DNA of 64,000 bases from Imbricaverruca yamaguchii (lineage: Eukaryota; Arthropoda; Thecostraca; Neoverrucidae), in NCBI GenBank assembly GCA_034440575.1, contig JAOTOL010000863.1, positions 1 through 64,000 on the forward strand. Direction: 5' to 3'. The translations under genes were made by a program, and so were the position numbers. Below are positions 57,953-64,000 of the stretch, piece by piece (the first letter of the stretch is position 1; every line of letters begins with the position of its first letter). Below the pieces are notes generated by a model that was given only the letters and a program-made list of their open reading frames with translations, was not told the origin of the DNA and ran no database searches.

Positions 57953-58237
57953 ACCCCCCCCCCGACCCCTCCGCCCCCCCGACCCGGGGGGGTACGCTCC
58001 GGCCCGGCCCGGACCCGCCTCCTTCCCCCCCCCCCGCCCGCCGCTGTCCCCCCTCCCTCTCTGGGGCCCCCACCCTTCCCCCCCTCTCCCCGGAACCCTT
58101 CCCACCTTCTCCGGGAGCAATCCCTGTCCCCCCCCCCCCCCGCCCCCCCACCCCCCCCCCCTCCCCCCCCCCCGGCCCCCACTCTTAAATTCCCCCCCCC
58201 GGAGCCCACTTTCCAACCCCCCCCTCCCCACCACCGT
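57953..58237. repeat. 285-bp C-rich insertion present only in copy 1
   Basis: In copy 2 GACAGTCGT joins CCATTCGAAT directly (60271-60290). In copy 1 the same bases are separated by C homopolymers and CCCTCC-like sequence. A 3-bp CGT repeat borders the insertion. Confidence 0.9.
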
Positions 58238-59081
58238 CCATTCGAATCTGCTGAATCTGGACGTTTTGAGATGCAGGCGTGGATTTGGGTCCATCGAGTC
58301 GATTTATCGAATCAGTTTGCCGGGTCAAGCGTATTCTGGTGAGATGTCAATTTGCTGAGCTGTGCGATCCGTATGGTAGCGGTCTTTCGCCTTTTCCAGC
58401 CCATCTCTCTTTTCCTGGGAACCATATCCAATCCATTCCACAAGTTATAAAATGTAGCACACACCTTGTATGCTAAGCTTTCACATTTGTATGTCTTCAT
58501 CCCCAACTTGGGAGTCTCAAAACCCTCCTGAGGAAACCATCCGTGTTAAAATTGCGTGGTTGAGGCAGGACGTGAAACCGAAGCCGTAGTTTGTGAGGGC
58601 AGAACATAAACTTTAAGCTGTGGGCAGACACCGTGAACGTTTCGGTGATCATTGAGGAAGCCGCATAAGCCGTGGGTTGTCACCGATGGGTCTGTGGAAG
58701 TCTGCAGGCCACAGCTGGTGGCCGCCACATTTCACGCTTGGACGCTCTTGTGCCTTAGCCGGCTTGCGGTGCAGACGGGTACGCACCGAGGCTGAACTAA
58801 ATAGATGAACATTCCTGTGAAATGCACTCAGTGCGTTTCTTTTCAAATGGCCTGCATGGATACCCTGCCCCGGTGCCGCTGACACTATCACGGACGGTGT
58901 GGGGACGTGCCGACAGGTGGTGTGTCACGTGGACTCGTGCCGAATAGCGTTCGCAGATGCAGCATCTAGTTATACAGTAGTGAAGGGGACAAGGACGGAT
59001 CCAGTGTGTGTGTGTGGAGGGGGCCGGCGACGATCTCCCCAAAAGGGCAGATTTTTGCCGACGTTTTATACTAGAATGGCA

Positions 59082-61126
59082 CGCCGGTCTGGAGGCGACT
59101 CCGAGCGCCGACTTCCTCTGACGGGGTCAGGGGAGCGGGCGAGATGGGGGGGAGGGCACCGAGGCTCTGCTCCGCACTGTGTGGGAGGAGGTTGTCCGGA
59201 ACCGCCCAGGCACAGTCGGCAGATTCAGCGCAGGCCGGTCGGCGGAGCGCGTGGGTTGTCGAGGTCAGGCCGATGAGCTGTGGCCCGTGGCGGCCACCAG
59301 CGACCTGTGAGGCACCACCGGTGACTTGTGTTAGACCACGAGTAGCATGCAGGGGATGACCATTCACCTGCAAGGAACAACGGGTGACTTACATTGGACC
59401 GCCAGTGAACTGTGGTGGACCACTAGTGATCTGTAGTGAACCACCAGTGACCTGCAAGGAACCACCAGTGAGTTGTAAGGGACCACGAATGGACCATCAG
59501 TGACCTGCAATGGACCATCAGTGATCTGTAGTGGACCACCAGTGACCTGTAAGGGTGCCACCAGTGACCTGCAAGGGGCAATCATTGGCCTGCAGTGTAG
59601 CATCAGTGACCTGTAAGGGGACCACCAGTGACCTGGAAGGGACCACCAGTGACCTTTAAGGGATCACCAGTTACCTGTAAGGAACCACCAGCGAGGTATG
59701 AGGGGACCACCAGTTAGCAGGGGACAATTAGTGACCCGCATGGGACCACTAGTTACCTGCAGGGGACATCTAGTGACCTGCAGAGAACGAGTGACATGTA
59801 AGGAACCATAAGGAGTCCATTTGGTCCAGAGTTTCTTTGATCTCCAAGTCACGGACCCGTTAGCCCCGCATCGTTGGCCTGGCCACCATCCTGTTCTTTG
59901 ATTTCCGACCATTACCCCGGTGGCCGACCTGTGACAGCATCCAATCATTGACCTATCGGTAGCCCATAAAAGACGGATCGCTGGTTCACCAGTGACCCAC
60001 TCGTGCCCCAGTAGTGGCCGATTCCTCACCCGTCAGGTACATGCGCCGAGACGTGAGACGGTGGCCTTGCCACTCTGACGCGGCCGCGCCGCCGGGGCGT
60101 GTTGTGTATGTCTGTATGTCGGGGGGGGGGGGCTGGGGGAGGGGGTGTGGCTGGGTGTGACGAAAGGCGCTGGCACACGGGCCGGCTCATTAGATAAACA
60201 GTCACGTGGCGAGGGTCGGCTGTGGAGATCTGAAAGGCGGCAAGCCGGCCGAGCCGACCCGTCGGGAGCCGACAGTCGTCCATTCGAATCTGCTGAATCT
60301 GGACGTTTTGAGATGCAGGCGTGGATTTGGGTCCATCGAGTCGATTTATCGAATCAGTTTGCCGGGTCAAGCGTATTCTGGTGAGATGTCAATTTGCTGA
60401 GCTGTGCGATCCGTATGGTAGCGGTCTTTCGCCTTTTCCAGCCCATCTCTCTTTTCCTGGGAACCATATCCAATCCATTCCACAAGTTATAAAATGTAGC
60501 ACACACCTTGTATGCTAAGCTTTCACATTTGTATGTCTTCATCCCCAACTTGGGAGTCTCAAAACCCTCCTGAGGAAACCATCCGTGTTAAAATTGCGTG
60601 GTTGAGGCAGGACGTGAAACCGAAGCCGTAGTTTGTGAGGGCAGAACATAAACTTTAAGCTGTGGGCAGAAACCATGAACGTTTCGGTGATCATTGAGGA
60701 AGCCGCACAAGCCGCGGGTTGTCACCGATGTGTCTGTGGAAGTCTGCAGGCCACAGCTGGTGGCCGCCACATTTCACGCTTGGACGCTCTTGTGCCTTAG
60801 CCGGCTTGCGGTGCAGACGGGGGGGTACGCACCGAGGCCGAACTAAATAGATGAACATTCCTGTGAAATGCACTTAGTGCGTTTCTTTTCAAATGCCCGC
60901 ATGGATACCCTGCCCCGGTGCCGCTGACACTATCACGGACGGTGTGGGGACGTGCCGACAGGTGGTGTATCACGTGGACTCGTGCCGAGTAGCGTTCGCA
61001 GATGCAGCATCGAATTATACAGTAATGAAGGGGACAAGGACGGATCCAGTGTGTGTGTGTGGAGGGGGCCGGCGACGATCTCCCCAAAAGGGCAGATTTT
61101 TGCCGACGTTTTGTACTAGAATGGCA
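59082..61126. repeat. Tandem segmental duplication, copy 2 (about 2.05 kb)
   Basis: Same order as copy 1, lacking the C-rich insertion and carrying one extra array unit near 59615-59640. Confidence 0.95.
59370..59835. repeat. Degenerate GGACCACCAGTGACCTG array (copy 2)
   Basis: Counterpart of 57040-57480 with one additional unit, GTGACCTGGAAGGGACCACC. Confidence 0.85.
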
Positions 61127-61461
61127 TTTTCCCGAAATCTACGAACACGTTCCGAGATAAACATAGTCTTCGACAGGCTCGGTGTATGCTAGCTTTTCAA
61201 ATCGAAGTCTTTTTGTGGAAAAATTGGAGCGATTAAATTAGTCCCAAGCCATGCTTCTGGACCCACCCCTGGAAGGGGGTACATGTACCCGCTGTACCTC
61301 CGCCAGTGGCGGCCAGCACGTGGCGTGTGCACTAATCAGCGCCGTAAGCACGCGGTGCCGCGACAGCGCATGGTGTGCCACTTCACGGGCATCCGGGAGC
61401 TCGCACGCTGCGCTGTCCCGCGCTGCCGGCGGTACGGCACGGCAGTTCGTAGTCTGGTTGC
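61127..61461. other. No recognisable gene
   Basis: Spacer between the segmental duplication and the next array. Confidence 0.4.
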
Positions 61462-62195
61462 GTGCCGGTGTCAGGCCAGGTGGCGGCGTACCGCTGGCTG
61501 GCGGTGTCAGTGCCAGGTGGCGGCAGCTCGTCAGTCGTCAGTACCGCTGCCTGGCGGTGCCGTGTGTCAGTGCCAGGTGGCGGCAGCTCGTCAGTCAGTA
61601 CCGCTGCCTGGCGGTGCCGTGTGTCAGTGTCAGGTGGCGGCAGCTCGTCAGTCAGTACCGCTGGCTGGCGGTGCCGTGTGTCAGTGTCAGGTGGCGGCAG
61701 CTCGTCAGTCAGTACCGCTGGCTGGCGGTGCCGTGTGTCAGTGCCAGGTGGCGGCAGCTCGTCAGTCAGTACCGCTGGCTGTGCGTGTGCCAGTGGCGTC
61801 AGTCAGCTGGCGGTGCCAGGTGGCGGCAGCTCGTCAGTCAGTACCGCTGCCTGGCGGTGCCGTGTGTCAGTGCCAGGTGGCGGCAGCTCGTCAGTCAGTA
61901 CCGCTGGCTGGCGGTGCCGTGTGTCAGTGCCAGGTGGCGGCAGCTCGTCAGTACCGCTGGCTGGCGGTGCCGTGTGTCAGTGCCAGGTGGCGGCAGCTCG
62001 TCAGTACCGCTGGCTGGCGGTGCCGTGTGTCAGTGCCAGGTGGCGGCAGCTCGTCAGTCAGTACCGCTGGCTGGCGGTGCCGTGTGTCAGCGCCAGGTGG
62101 CGGCAGCTCGTCAGTCAGTACCGCTGGCTGGCGGTGCCAGGTGGCGGCAGCTCGTCAGTCAGTACCGCTGGGTGGCGGCAGCTCGTCAGGCCGGC
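61462..62195. repeat. 57-bp minisatellite, about 13 copies
   Basis: GTGCCAGGTGGCGGCAGCTC then GTCAGTCAGTACCGCTGGCT and GGCGGTGCCGTGTGTCA. Units with one GTCA less occur at about 61950 and 62005. The period is 19 codons, giving open frames on plus. Confidence 0.95.
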
Positions 62196-62309
62196 TGGCT
62201 GGCGTGACGCTACCGTTACGGCGGCGTGACTGACCCCCGATTAGGCGGCATCGTCGCGGCGCGTGCCGCGGCGGCCGACCGTCACGCTCGCGTCACACCC
62301 GGGCATCGG

Positions 62310-62420
62310 ACCCTCCGGAGCCGCCCGGCCCCGGTATCAGATCCCCTGGAGCCGCCCCGGCCCGGTATCAGATCCCCTGGAGCCGCCCCGGCCCCGGTAT
62401 CAGATCCCCGGGAGCCGACC
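62310..62420. repeat. 31-bp repeat, about 3.5 copies
   Basis: GGAGCCGCCCCGGCCCCGGT then ATCAGATCCCC. Confidence 0.85.
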
Positions 62421-63063
62421 GGCCCCGGGCGACGCTGCGCCCCGACGGCCGGCCGGGGCCGCGTGCCGGCGCGCATTTGGGTCGCGCGCTGTTCCGACGT
62501 GTCGATCTCGATGACGCAAACTGTGTGCGGCGAGGTGTTGCGCCATCGGCTCGTCGGCGGCCGGATTATGCAAGCGGTCCGGCGTGGTTCTGGCCGGTGA
62601 CAAACGGCTGGTCTGTGACCGCCTGTGATGGCCACAAATGGCCTCGTTGTCGCGTGCTCCTGAGCATCGATTCATCATCATCAGCTGACTTCGGCGGTGT
62701 CCGACTGTCGCCGCCACCGACTCGGCCACCTTGAAGCCGTTGCCCGGCCAGGATCAGGCGGATGTGCCTCGCTCGCGCTGGCACCGTCAGCCTCGCAGCT
62801 GCCCACGTGCGCCAGACGGCACGTGTGCGTGCGAGTCTGCCTGTGAGCGTGCGAACTCATGCATCCGTTCTGCGGTGCATACTGTATTATAGCCGCAGAC
62901 ACCAAAGGAGCGCTCGATACGTTCAGGAGCGGCCTCCAATGCCAAATATAAGCGCACGCTCGCTCTGACGCATGCGATATAGCAGCCGGTCACGCATGAC
63001 GACCGCGCTGCGGCCCGCGCCGTAACGACAGCGCTCCGAGTCGGAGTAGACGACCCGCTGCGT
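62421..63063. other. No recognisable gene
   Basis: GC-rich, with short frames only. Confidence 0.4.
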
Positions 63064-63095
63064 CCCTCAACAGCACCGGCCCGGGTACGGTGGCA

Positions 63096-63208
63096 CACCG
63101 TTTCGCCGGTGAGCCGCGGGATTAAGAAATGTCCCGAGCGGCGCCAGTGTCGAACCCGGGACCTTTGGCACCCAGAGCCCAACACCTTAACCACTCGGCC
63201 ATCCCCGG
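63096..63208 (-). mobile_element. SINE family A, 3'-truncated, with target-site duplication
   Basis: On minus the head TGGCCGAGTGGTTAAGG and B box GGTTCGACACT are intact, and the body stops within CCGGCGAAACGGTGTG. The flanks 63064-63084 and 63209-63229 (CCCTCAACAGCACCGG start) are a 21-bp direct repeat with one mismatch; similarity continues about 10 bp further. Confidence 0.9.
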
Positions 63209-63229
63209 CCCTCAACAGCACCGGTCCGG

Positions 63230-63640
63230 CGACGGTGGCAAGCCCGCCACCCCGGCCATGGGTCTCGGCGGCCGTGGCGGATCTTCGGAATCCTCGGGCA
63301 TCCTCGGTCGTGCGCGCTCGTGACAGGACAATGGCGTTGCCGTGCACCGACGAGCACTGTGCACTGGACGACTAGCGTGCACACGTCCGGGCGGCGGCGA
63401 TCGTATCGGGACGGGAAAATGGAGCGAGCTGGCGCGTCGGACCGCTCCCTGCCCCCGCCCCCCACCCGCTCCCCGCCGCGGTGGGGGCGGACGGACGTCG
63501 GCTAGCCGGGTGGGGTGCGGCGAGGTCGCGGCGAAAGTGGAGCACCGGCTCAAGGTGGACGGGGCCCTGAGGACTGACCGTCTCCACTCACAGCTCGGGC
63601 TGGCTGCCACCCCTCGGCTCATACCGCCCCATGACCTACC
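63230..63640. other. No recognisable gene
   Basis: GC-rich, frames open on both strands, no domain seen. Confidence 0.4.
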
Positions 63641-64000
63641 CCCGGACCTGCCCTGGTCACCTCTCCCCGTCTCCCCGCCACTCCTCCCAGACATCTCTTC
63701 CAGTCACCTCCCTGGGTCACCCTTCCCGGTCGTTCTCCCGGCCAGCTCCCCGGGTCACCCCTCGAATCACTCGTAAAGCTCCGCCTGTCACCCCTTCTGG
63801 CCGTTTATGCTGGTCATCTCTCCGCCCCCCCAGACATCGGTCACCGCTGAACCAATGAGACCCTGTCCGGCAGACTAGTTGCCACCGGTTCGGCCTGCCC
63901 GGTAGACTAGTTACCACCAGCCTGACCTGCCCGGCATAATTTTTGCCACCAGTTTGGCCTGTCTGACCGACTAGTTACCACCAACCGACCCAGTTGCCAC
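63641..64000. repeat. Degenerate CCC(C)GGTCACC array passing into a 32-bp minisatellite
   Basis: 63641-63790 has loose TCCC.GGTCACC units. From about 63872, GACTAGTT(G/A)CCACC recurs with a 32-bp period, about four copies, continuing past the window end. Confidence 0.85.

Larger units (their letters stand above)
56760..59081. repeat. Tandem segmental duplication, copy 1 (about 2.3 kb)
   Basis: Starts CGCCGGTCTGGAGGCGGCTC and ends TACTAGAATGGCA, where copy 2 begins immediately. Identity is very high apart from indels in homopolymers and arrays. No recognisable gene in the unit. Confidence 0.95.

Noticed and set aside
61251..62229. Three overlapping plus frames of 255-318 codons
   Set aside because: They are the 57-bp (19-codon) minisatellite in three frames.

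Overview
The window looks like intergenic and intronic DNA from an animal nuclear genome, most likely an arthropod and plausibly a crustacean. Reasons: exons with GT/AG borders, two metazoan gene families, tRNA-derived SINEs with target-site duplications, CpG-rich DNA alternating with CpG-poor DNA, and a very high load of micro- and minisatellites. I see no bacterial operons, phage genes or CRISPR arrays. Nearly all long open frames come from GC-rich DNA or tandem repeats whose units lack stop codons.

Two conserved genes can be supported. On the minus strand, 10586-10436 is the first coding exon of a fermitin (kindlin), the integrin activator; the rest would lie towards and beyond position 1. 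On the plus strand, 20700-20804 encodes the cytosolic tail and signal anchor of a type II Golgi protein, and 44237-44487 encodes the stem and start of the catalytic region of a GALNT2-type polypeptide N-acetylgalactosaminyltransferase. Both exons are in phase 0 at their shared junction, so they can be spliced across an intron of about 23.4 kb. A candidate 5' UTR exon ends at 18422. The two genes are divergent, so their promoters should lie between about 10.6 and 20.7 kb.

Layout: 1-2 kb, two weak candidate 3' exons. 2-10.4 kb, GC-rich DNA and six minisatellite arrays. 10.4-12.2 kb, the fermitin exon and a 36-bp array ending about 20 bp from its ATG. 12.2-14.9 kb, an AT-rich, CpG-depleted block. 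16-17 kb, a degenerate array that reverses strand. 18.2-44.5 kb, the GALNT2-like 5' region and giant intron, holding about 20 arrays, four SINEs and other dispersed repeats. 44.5-56.7 kb, mostly non-coding with SINEs and arrays. 56.76-61.13 kb, a tandem duplication with a unit of about 2.3 kb. 61.1-64 kb, further arrays and a SINE.

The most notable observation is the contact between minisatellites and splice sites. The array before GALNT2-like exon 2 contains partial copies of that exon's own 3' splice site, and the donor end of the exon is itself duplicated downstream. No new multi-gene system could be supported.
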